Source of the DNA: Streptomyces roseirectus
GTDB taxonomy: Bacteria; Actinomycetota; Actinomycetes; Streptomycetales; Streptomycetaceae
Length of the DNA stretch: 64,000 bases
Direction: 5' to 3'
Assembly: GCF_014489635.1 (NCBI RefSeq)
Contig: NZ_CP060828.1
Location: forward strand, 2,170,001 to 2,234,000
Part shown: in pieces, positions 55,988 to 64,000 of the stretch
How positions within the stretch are numbered: the first letter of the stretch is position 1
How the letters are laid out: every line of letters begins with the position of its first letter
Position numbers and translations under genes: made by a program
Notes under the pieces: generated by a model
The model's input: the letters and a program-made list of their open reading frames with translations, nothing else
What the model was told of the DNA's origin: nothing
The model's database searches: none

Positions 55988-56913
55988 CAGTACTCCAGCC
56001 GCTCCCGCCGCCCCAGCCGCATCACGACCGCGGCGAACGCGAGCGTGACGACGAGCAGGGCGACGCCGATGGTGGTGGCGTAGGCGGCCTGACCGTCCCG
56101 GAACGCCGTCTGGTACACGTACAGCGTGAGCACCGTCGTCGAGTAGTCGGGTCCGCCGGGGCCCACGGTCATGACCTGGACGACGGCGAACGACTCGGCA
56201 CCGAGGGCGAGGATGCCCATGTAGACCCAGCCGGACTGCACGGTGTCCCACAGCAGCGGCAGGGTGATGCGGAAGAACGTCGCGGCCCGCCCGGCGCCGT
56301 CCAGCAGCGCCGCCTCGTACAGGTCGGCCGGGATCGACGCCATGCCGGCGGAGAACAGGACGACGAAGAAGCCGACGGTGGACCAGACCAGCACGGCCAT
56401 CACGCACCACAGCGCGAGATCCGGATCGCCGAGCCACAGCGGCTGTACGCCGTCGAGGCCCACTCCCCGCAGGATCGAGTTGATCGCGCCGCTGTCCGGG
56501 TTGTAGGCGAAGGCGAACAGCAGCGCGACGATGACGATCGACAGGACCTGCGGAAAGAAATAGACGATCTTGTAGAACGAGGATCCCCGGACGCCCGTGA
56601 CCGCCGGTCCGCCCTTTCTCCGCCGGCCGCCCACATTGATCATGAAGGCGAGGAAGAGGGCGAGACCGATGGTCACGAGCGGCAGCAGCACCGCGAAGAG
56701 CAGGCTGTGCTGCAGCGATTTCCAGAAGACGTCGTCCTCGAACATCCGCCGGTAATTCGCGAACCCGACCATCTTGAATTCGGGGCTCAGGCCGGTCCAG
56801 TCGGTGAACGAGTAGTAGATCGACTGGACGAACGGCCACAGGACGAACAGGCCGTAGATCCCCAGGGGCAGTGCGAGAAACCCGGCGATGAACCGGTACT
56901 GGCCGTGCCGCAT
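55987..56913 (-). CDS. ngcF: Chitobiose/GlcNAc ABC transporter permease NgcF
   Basis: This 308-residue CUT1 permease has six spans and the EAA loop DLYEAALLDGAGRAATFFRITLP. It starts 17 bp after the ngcE stop, so the three genes form an operon. There is no ATPase gene in the cluster; a shared MsiK-type ATPase is expected. Confidence 0.9.
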   Translation of the reverse strand: MRHGQYRFIAGFLALPLGIYGLFVLWPFVQSIYYSFTDWTGLSPEFKMVGFANYRRMFEDDVFWKSLQHSLLFAVLLPLVTIGLALFLAFMINVGGRRRKGGPAVTGVRGSSFYKIVYFFPQVLSIVIVALLFAFAYNPDSGAINSILRGVGLDGVQPLWLGDPDLALWCVMAVLVWSTVGFFVVLFSAGMASIPADLYEAALLDGAGRAATFFRITLPLLWDTVQSGWVYMGILALGAESFAVVQVMTVGPGGPDYSTTVLTLYVYQTAFRDGQAAYATTIGVALLVVTLAFAAVVMRLGRRERLEY

Positions 56914-56929
56914 CGCTCCACCGCTGCCT

Positions 56930-58381
56930 TTACTGGTGTTTGTAGTGCTTGATGGACGTGTCCTTCGCGGCGGCGTCGGCGTACCCCTGGATCTTGTTGA
57001 TCGCCTCGACGGGGGTGAGCCGGCCGGCCATCATCTCGCCGAGCCCGGAGACGCCGATCTGCTCCTTCTGGAGCTTGACGTACCAGTCCTGGAGCCGGGG
57101 GTTGAGGACGTTGGCGCCGGCCTTCGCCAGCGCGGCGACGCCCGACTTCAGACCGGGGGTCAGGGTGATGCCGTCGGTGCCGCCGTCGAAGGCGCTCAGC
57201 GACTTGACCTTGGCGGTGAAGTTCCGCGACGACGCCTCGCTCAGCATGATGCGCAACTGCTCCATGCCGCCGAGGGCGTTGGCCGCCTTCGCGGGGACGA
57301 TGAACGGCTCGCCGCCGGACGCCCAGAGCGTGCCGAACGGCATCTTGTCGGAGGCGTCGATGCCGGTCGGCGCGGAGACCGCGAGGTCGAAGTCGGCGGG
57401 CATGACGTTCGCCGACTCGTTCTCGACCCAGGAGCCGTTGGGGATGAACAGCGCCTTGCCCTGCGCCCACGCCGTCTGGGACTGGATGTGGTCCAGACCG
57501 GGGGTACCTCTGAGGACGTACCCCTTCTTGTAGAGCTCGTAGTACGCCTCGAAGCAGGTCTTGACGGCCGGGTGTTTCCAGGCGTTCGGCTCCAGGTTGT
57601 CGATCGCGTCGAGGACTTCGCGGCCGCCGACCTTGCCGATCATCGGGTACAGCGAGAAGGGCAGGTAGTACGGGTACTTGCCCGCGTACGTCCAGCCGGC
57701 CATACCCTTCTTCTTGGCCTTCTCGCACACCGCGAGCATCTGGTCCCAGGTCTCGGGGTACGTCGCGTCGAGGGCGTCCAGGGCCTTCTGGGAGTACCAG
57801 ACGCCGTACACGGTGTAGGCGTAGTACAGGATCCACACCGGGTCGCCGTCGAGCTGCCCCATCTCGACGATGCCGGGGCGCAGGGTGTCGCGGACCTTCT
57901 TGGCGGGGTCGTCGTAGGACGGGGCGTCGAGCAGCGGGGTGAGGTCGGTGAGCTGCTTCTTGCCGGCCAGGATGCCCATGTCCATCTGTTCGGCGCCGGA
58001 GTTGTCGATCAGGTCGGGCGGGGTGCCCTGGTTGAAGCGGGGCGACAGGACGGTCTGGATCTTCTGGGTGGCCGAGAACTTCACCTTGGCCTTGGGGAAC
58101 GCCTTCTCGTACGTCTTCACCGCGTCCGTCGCGTACGCGGTGCCGAAACCGCCGTCGAACAGGACGAACTCCAGGGTCGCGGAATCGTTCACGCCGAGCG
58201 GGTTCTGCGCGGTCTTCGTCCCCGTCTTCGCCTTCTCCTCGCTGTCGCCGCCGCCGCTGGCGCAGGAGGTGAGCAGCGAGACGGCGGGGACGGCGCCGAG
58301 GCCGAGTGCCGCCGTCGTCCTGATCATCGTGCGGCGGCCGACGCCTGCCGGTCCCCGGCTTTCTGCGGATGTGGATCCCAT
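56930..58381 (-). CDS. ngcE: Chitobiose/GlcNAc-binding lipoprotein NgcE
   Basis: This 483-residue solute-binding protein has the twin-arginine segment VGRRTMIRTTAALGLG (15-29) and lipobox LTSC (Cys40), so export is probably by Tat followed by lipidation. The body is CUT1 type. The N-terminal pattern MGSTSAESRGPAGVGRR closely resembles what I recall of NgcE. ATG 58381 is preferred to the in-frame 58435 because the conserved segment begins there, with GAGG 8 nt upstream. Confidence 0.9.
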   Translation of the reverse strand: MGSTSAESRGPAGVGRRTMIRTTAALGLGAVPAVSLLTSCASGGGDSEEKAKTGTKTAQNPLGVNDSATLEFVLFDGGFGTAYATDAVKTYEKAFPKAKVKFSATQKIQTVLSPRFNQGTPPDLIDNSGAEQMDMGILAGKKQLTDLTPLLDAPSYDDPAKKVRDTLRPGIVEMGQLDGDPVWILYYAYTVYGVWYSQKALDALDATYPETWDQMLAVCEKAKKKGMAGWTYAGKYPYYLPFSLYPMIGKVGGREVLDAIDNLEPNAWKHPAVKTCFEAYYELYKKGYVLRGTPGLDHIQSQTAWAQGKALFIPNGSWVENESANVMPADFDLAVSAPTGIDASDKMPFGTLWASGGEPFIVPAKAANALGGMEQLRIMLSEASSRNFTAKVKSLSAFDGGTDGITLTPGLKSGVAALAKAGANVLNPRLQDWYVKLQKEQIGVSGLGEMMAGRLTPVEAINKIQGYADAAAKDTSIKHYKHQ

Positions 58382-58471
58382 GCTCAAGTCCTCGCCTTCT
58401 CCAGGACTCAGGGCGGTACCGGAACTGACCGGCACCGCGTCGGGTCAAGCAGGGTCGTGCAGGAAACGCCG

Positions 58472-58504
58472 ACAGGTATAGTCCATTTCCCGGCGGCTGA
58501 GCAA
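58472..58504 (-). promoter_or_regulatory. ngcE promoter overlapped by a DasR-like site
   Basis: On the minus strand TTGCTC (58499-58504), 18 bp and TATACC (58475-58480) form a promoter with a start near 58468, about 87 nt before the ATG. The -10 region lies in TGGACTATACC, which differs at two positions from the DasR consensus TGGTCTAGACC. DasR controls chitin/GlcNAc uptake genes, so repression by DasR is plausible but not tested here. Confidence 0.5.
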
Positions 58505-59313
58505 GATCGAATGCAAGGTTCGTCAAGGGTCTTTTCCGAGTTGATACCTCCCAGAAATCCGGAGCCACCGCTTACGCCCCACCCCGCGAATTCCCTCCCG
58601 CCAGCCGGAAAGCGTTTGCCGACCCCGAGTTCACCGCTGCGCGCCGGAGCTCGCCACCTCCTCCGGGGAGGGCGAGCGCGACTTCAGAGGGCGAAGCGGT
58701 TTCACCCGTTCGTGGTGCCAAGTGGAGGGGATTCGGCCGTGGATTCGGGCGGGGCGGCGCGTGGCTGCTCGCACCGCGCACGCGCATCGGCACCACAATC
58801 CGGCCGGGCGCCGGCCGCGCCGAGACCGTGACCCGCGCGTCGGGGCCGCGTGGCGCCTCCCCATCGGGGGGCTCGACTCCGTCGGGTGTCGGCCCGTCAA
58901 GTGGTCCAAACGTGCGGGCTGTTCGGCACCGCGCGGAGCCGAGGCGGCCGGCCGGTGGCTCCCTCGGCGCGGCGGGGTCATGTCCCGCTGGGTGGTGTAC
59001 CGGCGTGGAGCCGGTGACTCGGCGGGCTGGCCCCCTGGGCCAGCACCAGTGAGCAGCCCACGCCCTGGCCGGGCAGGCCGGTAGGCGCGGCTCCAGCTCC
59101 GGGCGGAGGCCAGCAGCCTCGCGTCGCCACACCATCCACGGCGGAGCGGGTGCCGTTCATGAGCGATGGCACCCGGCCGGCCAACAGACCCCGTCCGGTG
59201 GTGACTTCGGGGCCGGATTCATGGCGGGGTGTGGTGTGGGCGTTGTTCGTGGGGGGTGGGGGTACGTACGGGGAGGAGTGACTGTCTGTTCGAGTCGTTG
59301 GGTTGGGGGAAGT
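58505..59313. other. 0.8-kb region without convincing genes
   Basis: ORFs here lack ribosome sites, codon bias and family resemblance. GAAAGCGTTTGC (58608-58619) resembles the LacI-like site at 55044. GCTGGCCC/GGGCCAGC (59026-59044) is an 8-bp hairpin with a 3-nt loop. No tRNA or repeat element is seen. Confidence 0.5.
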
Positions 59314-61269
59314 ATGTCGTCCGTTTCGGGTGGGCGTTTCGATGCCGCGTGGCTGCCTGTGGAGGCGTTTCGGGCGGTGGGAGTGCGAAGGGTGGGGGTG
59401 AGGGGGGAAGGGGGAGTGGTGGAGAGTGTGCGGAGGGAGGTTCGGGAGGTTTGTGGGTGGTTCGGTGGGAGGGAAGTGGGGGGTGGGGAGGCTGAGTTGG
59501 TGTTGGAGGTGGGGGAAGTTGGGCTGGGGGATGAAGAGTTCCTTTTTGAGTTCGATGGGGAGCGGGCCGGCGTCAGGGCGTCCGGTGGGGTGGGGTTGCT
59601 GTACGGGTTCTTTCATGTCGTGCGGCTCGGGGAGGGGGCGTTCGAGGGGCCCGTGCGGAGTGAACTCCACTCCCCCGCGCTGCCGTTGAGGATGGTGGAC
59701 CACTGGGACAACGTGGCCGTGCATCCGGTGATGGGGCAGGTGGAGCGGGGGTATGCGGGCGGGTCGGTGTTCTGGGCGGACGGGGAGGCGCGGGGGGACT
59801 TCGGGCGGGTGCGGGCGTACGCGCGGCTGCTCGCGTCCTGCGGGATCAACGCCGTCGCCGTCAACAACGTGAACGTGCACGCCGTGGAGGCACGGCTGCT
59901 GACCGAGCGGATCGGTGAAGTCGCCCAGATCGCGGGGGTGTTGAGGGAGTACGGGATCCGCACGCACCTGTCGGTGACGTTCGCCGCGCCGATCGTGCTG
60001 GGCGGCCTGACGACGGCGGACCCGCTGGACGCGGACGTGCGGGAGTGGTGGGCCGGTGCCGTGCGGGGGGTGTACGAGGCGATACCGGACTTCGGCGGGT
60101 TCGTGGTGAAGGCCGACTCCGAGGGCCAGCCCGGCCCGTTCGCGTACGGCCGCTCGCACGCGGACGGCGCCAACATGCTCGCCGCCGCCCTCGCCCCGTA
60201 CGGCGGGACGGTGCACTGGCGGGCGTTCGTCTACGACCACCGCCAGGACTGGCGGGACCGGACGACGGACCGCGCGCGGGCGGCGTACGACCATTTCGCG
60301 CCGCTGGACGGGGAGTTCGCGGAGGGCGCGGTCCTCCAGGTGAAGCACGGCCCGATGGACTTCCAGGTCCGCGAGCCGGTCTCCCCGGTGCTCGGCGCCC
60401 TCCCCCGGACCCGGTTCGCGGTCGAGGTGCAGGCGACGCAGGAGTACACCGGCCAGCAGCGGCACGCCTGTTGGCTGGGTCCGATGTGGAGCGAGGTCCT
60501 GACCTTCCGCCCGCACGGCGAACAGGGCCCGTCCGTAGGCGAGTTGGCGAGCGAACTGGTCGCCGTGTCGAACGTCGGCGACGACCCGTTCTGGACGGGT
60601 CACCCGCTGGCGCAGGCGAACCTCTACACGTTCGGCCGCCTCGCGTGGCAGCCGTCCGCCGACCCGCTGGACGTGCTCGACGAGTGGCTGCGACTGACCT
60701 TCGGCGACGGCGACCTGGGCGGGCTGCGCACCCTGCTCGCCGGGTCCTGGGCGGCGTACGAGAAGTACACGGCGCCGCTCGGCGTGGGCTTCATGGTGCA
60801 GCCGGGGCACCACTACGGGCCGAGCGTCGACGGGTACGAGTACAGCCCCTGGGGGACCTACCACTTCGCCGACCGGGACGGCGTCGGCGTCGACCGGAGC
60901 GTGGCGACCGGCACCGGGTACGCGGGGCAGTACGGGCCGCCGTGGGCGTCGGTGTACGAGTCCGTGGAGAGCTGTCCGGACGAGCTGCTGCTGTTCTTCC
61001 ACCATGTGCCGTACGGGCATGTGCTGAAGAGCGGGAAGACGGTGATCCAGCACATCTACGACACGCACTTCGAGGGGGTCGAGGAGGCGGAGGAGGCCCG
61101 CCGGGTGTGGGCGGGCCTCAAGGGGGTGGTGGACGCGGAGCGGTTCGCGCGGGGCGCCGAGCGGTTCGAGGAGCAGGTGCGCAGTGCCCGGGAGTGGCGG
61201 GACCAGGTGAACAGCTACTTCTTCCGCAAGTCGGGGGTGCCGGACGAACGCGGGCGGGTCATCTACTGA
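59314..61269 (+). CDS. GH67 alpha-glucuronidase
   Basis: This 651-residue cytoplasmic enzyme has no signal peptide. The candidate acid/base is Glu270 in FVVKADSEGQPGP, and Glu377 lies in ATQEYTGQ, both hallmark GH67 segments. Further conserved stretches are DHWDN and GYEYSPWGTYHFADRDGVGVDRS. It removes 4-O-methylglucuronic acid from xylo-oligosaccharide ends inside the cell. A GGGGGAAG site 1 nt before the ATG sets the start. Its presence near xylFGH indicates a glucuronoxylan breakdown locus. It ends 7 bp into the convergent GH42 gene. Confidence 0.93.
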   Translation: MSSVSGGRFDAAWLPVEAFRAVGVRRVGVRGEGGVVESVRREVREVCGWFGGREVGGGEAELVLEVGEVGLGDEEFLFEFDGERAGVRASGGVGLLYGFFHVVRLGEGAFEGPVRSELHSPALPLRMVDHWDNVAVHPVMGQVERGYAGGSVFWADGEARGDFGRVRAYARLLASCGINAVAVNNVNVHAVEARLLTERIGEVAQIAGVLREYGIRTHLSVTFAAPIVLGGLTTADPLDADVREWWAGAVRGVYEAIPDFGGFVVKADSEGQPGPFAYGRSHADGANMLAAALAPYGGTVHWRAFVYDHRQDWRDRTTDRARAAYDHFAPLDGEFAEGAVLQVKHGPMDFQVREPVSPVLGALPRTRFAVEVQATQEYTGQQRHACWLGPMWSEVLTFRPHGEQGPSVGELASELVAVSNVGDDPFWTGHPLAQANLYTFGRLAWQPSADPLDVLDEWLRLTFGDGDLGGLRTLLAGSWAAYEKYTAPLGVGFMVQPGHHYGPSVDGYEYSPWGTYHFADRDGVGVDRSVATGTGYAGQYGPPWASVYESVESCPDELLLFFHHVPYGHVLKSGKTVIQHIYDTHFEGVEEAEEARRVWAGLKGVVDAERFARGAERFEEQVRSAREWRDQVNSYFFRKSGVPDERGRVIY

Positions 61270-63287
61270 AGGTCGTCCGGTTTCAGGACCACGACGCCGA
61301 GCGGGTCGAGGACCAGGGGTGAGCCGGCCTCGACCCGCTTCCCGGTGAGCAGGTCGGTCGTCGTGGTGTGCGCGGTCAACCGGGCGGTCTCCCGGGCGTG
61401 GTTGAGGAGGAACAGCAGCGGTGTGCCGTCCTCGGTGACCCGGGTCGCGGTCTCGACGTGCGGGTGGTCGGCGTAGGGGCCGATCAGGTGGTGGCGGGCC
61501 AGGACGCGGCGCACGACGTGGTCGACGCCGGGCTGGTCGAGGGCGGTGGCGACGTACCAGCCCTCGCCGCCGCGCTCGCCGAAGCGGTTGCGGGTGACGG
61601 CGGGGGTGCCGGCGTAGAAGTCGGCGCCGTAGGGGGCCACGGGCTGCGCGCCGCGCAGTTGGACGAGCTCGAAGACCAGCCGGGCCTGCGCCGTCGGCCC
61701 GTCCGGAAGTACTACGGGTTGTACTACCTCCCAGGGACGGGAGTCCCACTCGTCGATCCGGATGCCGAGCAGCGGGGCCAGCGGTCCGGGCAGGTCGGTG
61801 AGGAAGGCGCGGTCGTGTTCGTCGGAGCGCGCGGACAGGAACGTCGCCAGCACGCTCCCCCCGCGCCCCGCGACCTCTTCGAGCCGCGCCGCCAGGTCGC
61901 CCTTGACGAGGTGCAGGGCGGGCGCGAGGACGACGTCGTACGGGGTGAGGTCGGCGGTGACGGGGACGACGTCCACGTCGGCGCCCGCCTCGCGGGCCGC
62001 GCGGTAGTAGGCGTGGACGACGTCCAGGTAGCGGACGAGCCGGGAGGGGCCGTCGGAGATCTCCAGGGCCCACCAGCTGTCCCAGTCGAAGAGGAGCGCG
62101 GTGCGCGACGGGGTGCGGGCGCCCAGCGTGAGGTCGCCGAGGTCGGCCAACTCACGGCCCAGGTCGGCGACTTCGCGGAACGTGCGGGTGTCGGCGCGGC
62201 CGGCGTGGCCGATGACCGCGCCGTGGTACTTCTCGCAGGCGCCCCGGGAGGCGCGCAGCTGGAAGTAGAGGGCCGCGTCGGCGCCGTGGGCGACGGCCTG
62301 CCAGGTGGCGAGGCGCAGTTCGCCGGGGCGGCGCAGCGGGTTGACGTCGCGGCACGCGGTCGTCGACGGGGTCTGTTCCATCAGCCAGAAGGGGGCGCCG
62401 TCCTTGAGGCCGCGCATCAGGTCGTGCGCGAGGGCCGGGCGGGTCGGCGGGGCGTCCAGGGGCGGGTAGTTGTCCCAGGAGGCGAAGTCGAGGTGCGGGG
62501 CCCAGCGGTGGTAGTCCAGGGGGCGGTAGGCGCCCATCATGTTCGTCGTCACCGGGGTCTGCGGGTCGTGGTCCCGGATGGCCCGTTTCTCCGCCGTGAA
62601 GCAGCCGAGGAGGGCGTCGGTCATGAAGCGCCGGTAGTCCAGGGTGAGGCCCTGGAAGGCGGTGTGGTCGGGGCCCTTCCAGTGTTCGGTGAGCGCGCTC
62701 GGGGGTTCGATCTCGGCCCAGTCGGTGTAGCGGTGGGACCAGAACGTCGTCCACCAGGCGTCGTTGAGGGCGTCCAGGGTGGTGTGGCGGGCCTTCAGCC
62801 AGGCGCGGAAGGCTTCGGCGCACAGGTCGCAGTAACAGGCGCCGCCGTACTCGTTGTTGACGTGCCAGGCGAGCAACGCCGGGTGGTTTCCGTAGCGTTC
62901 GGCGAGGCGGGCGGCCACCGCCGTGGACAGGCGGCGGTAGGCGGGCGAGCTGGGGCAGAAGTCGTGGCGCTGGCCGTAGCGGTGCCGGCGGCCCTCGAAG
63001 TCGGTGCGGTTGACCTCGGGGTACTTCCTGGCGAGCCACGGGGGCAGCGCGGCGGTGCCGGTCGCCAGGCAGACGCTCCTGCCCTCGGCCGCCGCGCGGT
63101 CCATGACGGCGTCCAGGACGGTGAAGTCGTAGGTGTCCTCGGCCGGTTGGGTCAGGGACCAGCTGAACACGCCGACCGTGAGGGTGTCGATGCCGGCCTC
63201 GCCGAAGAGCCGGTGGTCCTCGGTCCACACCTCCCGGGGCCACTGCTCGGGGTTGTAGTCGCCGCCGTACCGGATCTTGTCGGTCAT
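61263..63287 (-). CDS. GH42 beta-galactosidase
   Basis: This 674-residue cytoplasmic enzyme has acid/base Glu146 (WHVNNEYGG) and nucleophile Glu304 (LMEQTPS). Cys111, Cys151, Cys153 and Cys156 correspond to the zinc cluster typical of GH42. The C-terminal trimerisation and beta domains are intact (LDPLGVVVLKP). It hydrolyses beta-galactosides and often arabinogalactan oligomers. The ATG overlaps the DUF624 stop (ATGA). Confidence 0.94.
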   Translation of the reverse strand: MTDKIRYGGDYNPEQWPREVWTEDHRLFGEAGIDTLTVGVFSWSLTQPAEDTYDFTVLDAVMDRAAAEGRSVCLATGTAALPPWLARKYPEVNRTDFEGRRHRYGQRHDFCPSSPAYRRLSTAVAARLAERYGNHPALLAWHVNNEYGGACYCDLCAEAFRAWLKARHTTLDALNDAWWTTFWSHRYTDWAEIEPPSALTEHWKGPDHTAFQGLTLDYRRFMTDALLGCFTAEKRAIRDHDPQTPVTTNMMGAYRPLDYHRWAPHLDFASWDNYPPLDAPPTRPALAHDLMRGLKDGAPFWLMEQTPSTTACRDVNPLRRPGELRLATWQAVAHGADAALYFQLRASRGACEKYHGAVIGHAGRADTRTFREVADLGRELADLGDLTLGARTPSRTALLFDWDSWWALEISDGPSRLVRYLDVVHAYYRAAREAGADVDVVPVTADLTPYDVVLAPALHLVKGDLAARLEEVAGRGGSVLATFLSARSDEHDRAFLTDLPGPLAPLLGIRIDEWDSRPWEVVQPVVLPDGPTAQARLVFELVQLRGAQPVAPYGADFYAGTPAVTRNRFGERGGEGWYVATALDQPGVDHVVRRVLARHHLIGPYADHPHVETATRVTEDGTPLLFLLNHARETARLTAHTTTTDLLTGKRVEAGSPLVLDPLGVVVLKPDDLQ

Positions 63288-63970
63288 CGGGTGAAGTCCT
63301 CTTTCGTCTCGGCGATCACCGGGCGGGCGGTGTGGAGCAGGGAGAGGAGCAGCGGGGCCGACAGGAGGGCGGGGAGGGCTTCGGCGAGGAGGGCGGTCAT
63401 CGCGCCGGTCAGGATCAGCAGGGACAGGGCACCCAGGGTGACCTTGCCGTGGCGCAGGAGGAAGTAGGCGGCGAGGCGGGCGGTGTCCCGCGCGCGGAAC
63501 GTGAACAGGGAGGTGAGGACGAGGGCGTGGGCGCCCCACAGGAGGGCGGCGAGGGCGGTGGCGGCGAGGATCACCGCCCACCAGACGGGCAGGCCCGTCG
63601 TCTCGAAGTGGGTGAGGGTGAAGGCGATCACCGTCAGCCAGGCGAGCAGCGGGGCCCAGAGTTTGAGCGCGGGGAGGGTGTTGGCGCGCAGACCCCGGAG
63701 GTAGGTGCGGGCCGGGTGGAGGTCGGTGAGGTCGGCGCTGCGGTGGTGGAGGGCGTACACGGCGGCGGAGACGGCGGGGCCGAGGGGCAGGAGGAAGAGG
63801 GCGGCGAGGGGGAGGTTGGCGGGGGCGGCGCCGAGGAGGACGAGGGGGATCAGGCCGGGGGCCGCGGTGAGCAGGAGGAGGGCTTCGGTGGTGAGGAGGG
63901 TGTGGACGAGGGTCGCGGCCCGGGAGAGGGGGCCGGTGCCGAACCCGGTGACGGCGCCGCCCGCGCTCAT
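63284..63970 (-). CDS. DUF624/YesL-family membrane protein
   Basis: This 228-residue membrane protein has about six spans, with motifs PLGPAVSAAVYALHH and FRARDTARLAAYFLLRHGKVTLG typical of YesL. YesL-type proteins accompany sugar ABC importers in Gram-positives; their biochemical role is unknown. The ATG overlaps the stop of a further gene (ATGA) and the stop overlaps the GH42 start, so this is an operon. Confidence 0.85.
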   Translation of the reverse strand: MSAGGAVTGFGTGPLSRAATLVHTLLTTEALLLLTAAPGLIPLVLLGAAPANLPLAALFLLPLGPAVSAAVYALHHRSADLTDLHPARTYLRGLRANTLPALKLWAPLLAWLTVIAFTLTHFETTGLPVWWAVILAATALAALLWGAHALVLTSLFTFRARDTARLAAYFLLRHGKVTLGALSLLILTGAMTALLAEALPALLSAPLLLSLLHTARPVIAETKEDFTR

Positions 63971-64000
63971 CGCGGGTCCCGGCCCAGCAGCCGTGTCTCG
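63967..64000 (-). CDS. C-terminal end of an upstream gene, cut by the window edge
   Basis: The last residues read ETRLLGRDPR before the TGA, in the frame that couples to the DUF624 start. The gene continues beyond the window. By analogy with YesL operons it could be an ABC permease, but ten residues cannot show this. Confidence 0.55.
   Translation of the reverse strand, partial: ETRLLGRDPR

Noticed and set aside
58572..59135. 187-residue minus-strand ORF in the region before GH67
   Set aside because: No ribosome site, no domain, Pro/Arg/Ala composition without a family match.
58978..62073. 1031-residue minus-strand ORF across the GH67 gene
   Set aside because: Composition of a shadow frame; the GH67 and GH42 genes on either strand are well supported.

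Overview
The window is a high-GC actinobacterial chromosome segment that almost certainly comes from a Streptomyces. The evidence is a strong third-position G/C bias, many GTG starts, leaderless TANNNT-start arrangements, ATGA/GTGA gene overlaps, a WhiI-type sporulation regulator with a sigma-WhiG-like promoter, and Tat/lipoprotein sugar-binding proteins. From memory, the order murC ... DUF692 ... hemQ-hemY ... hemE-DUF3000-whiI-rnd ... fadA-fadB ... dxs-xylHGF-rok-ngcGFE runs parallel to the SCO6060 to SCO6005 part of the Streptomyces coelicolor core. I see no rRNA, tRNA, CRISPR array or complete insertion sequence.

Region 1 (1-4.3 kb) is accessory. It holds the N-terminus of a leftward STAND/NLR-type protein, a 1016-residue SARP-NB-ARC-TPR regulator, and a 127-residue protein. 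The two outer proteins share a short C- or N-proximal amyloid-like (RHIM/BASS-like) motif. This arrangement suggests an NLR/effector amyloid-signalling pair and is the best candidate here for an unusual system. Region 2 (4.3-15.6 kb) has housekeeping genes (msrB, murC, a RibD-type reductase, a ZapE-like ATPase), a secreted small protein followed by a carbonic anhydrase/SulP bicarbonate pair, a PhoX-type protein, and a 0.75-kb noncoding 164-bp tandem repeat. A polysaccharide deacetylase lipoprotein and a 43-residue double-CxxC protein follow. Region 3 (15.6-25 kb) has a small ABC exporter, a PTH2-like hydrolase, an S-adenosyl methyltransferase, and a DUF692/DUF4142/TIGR04222 trio. The DUF692 protein there carries a very long Pro/Ala/Thr-rich N-terminus and a C-terminal partner-like domain. 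A secreted tripeptidyl aminopeptidase closes the region.

Region 4 (25-35.3 kb) is the core heme block (hemQ, hemY, hemE) with DUF4349, a CoA-disulfide-reductase-like enzyme, a rhomboid protease, DUF3000, whiI and an RNase D. Region 5 (35.3-42 kb) is a self-contained mannoside-uptake island: a sugar ABC importer without an ATPase, a divergent GH2 beta-mannosidase, and a translationally coupled LacI repressor. It appears to sit between rnd and fadA. Region 6 (42-49.7 kb) has fadA-fadB (beta-oxidation) with a good terminator, a decayed ECF sigma gene, an amino-acid permease and dxs. Region 7 (49.8-64 kb) is carbohydrate catabolism: xylFGH, a ROK regulator (Rok7B7 type), ngcEFG (chitobiose/GlcNAc uptake), a GH67 alpha-glucuronidase, a GH42 beta-galactosidase and a DUF624 membrane protein. 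Both the region 5 and ngc importers lack an ATPase gene and presumably use a shared MsiK-type ATPase encoded elsewhere.
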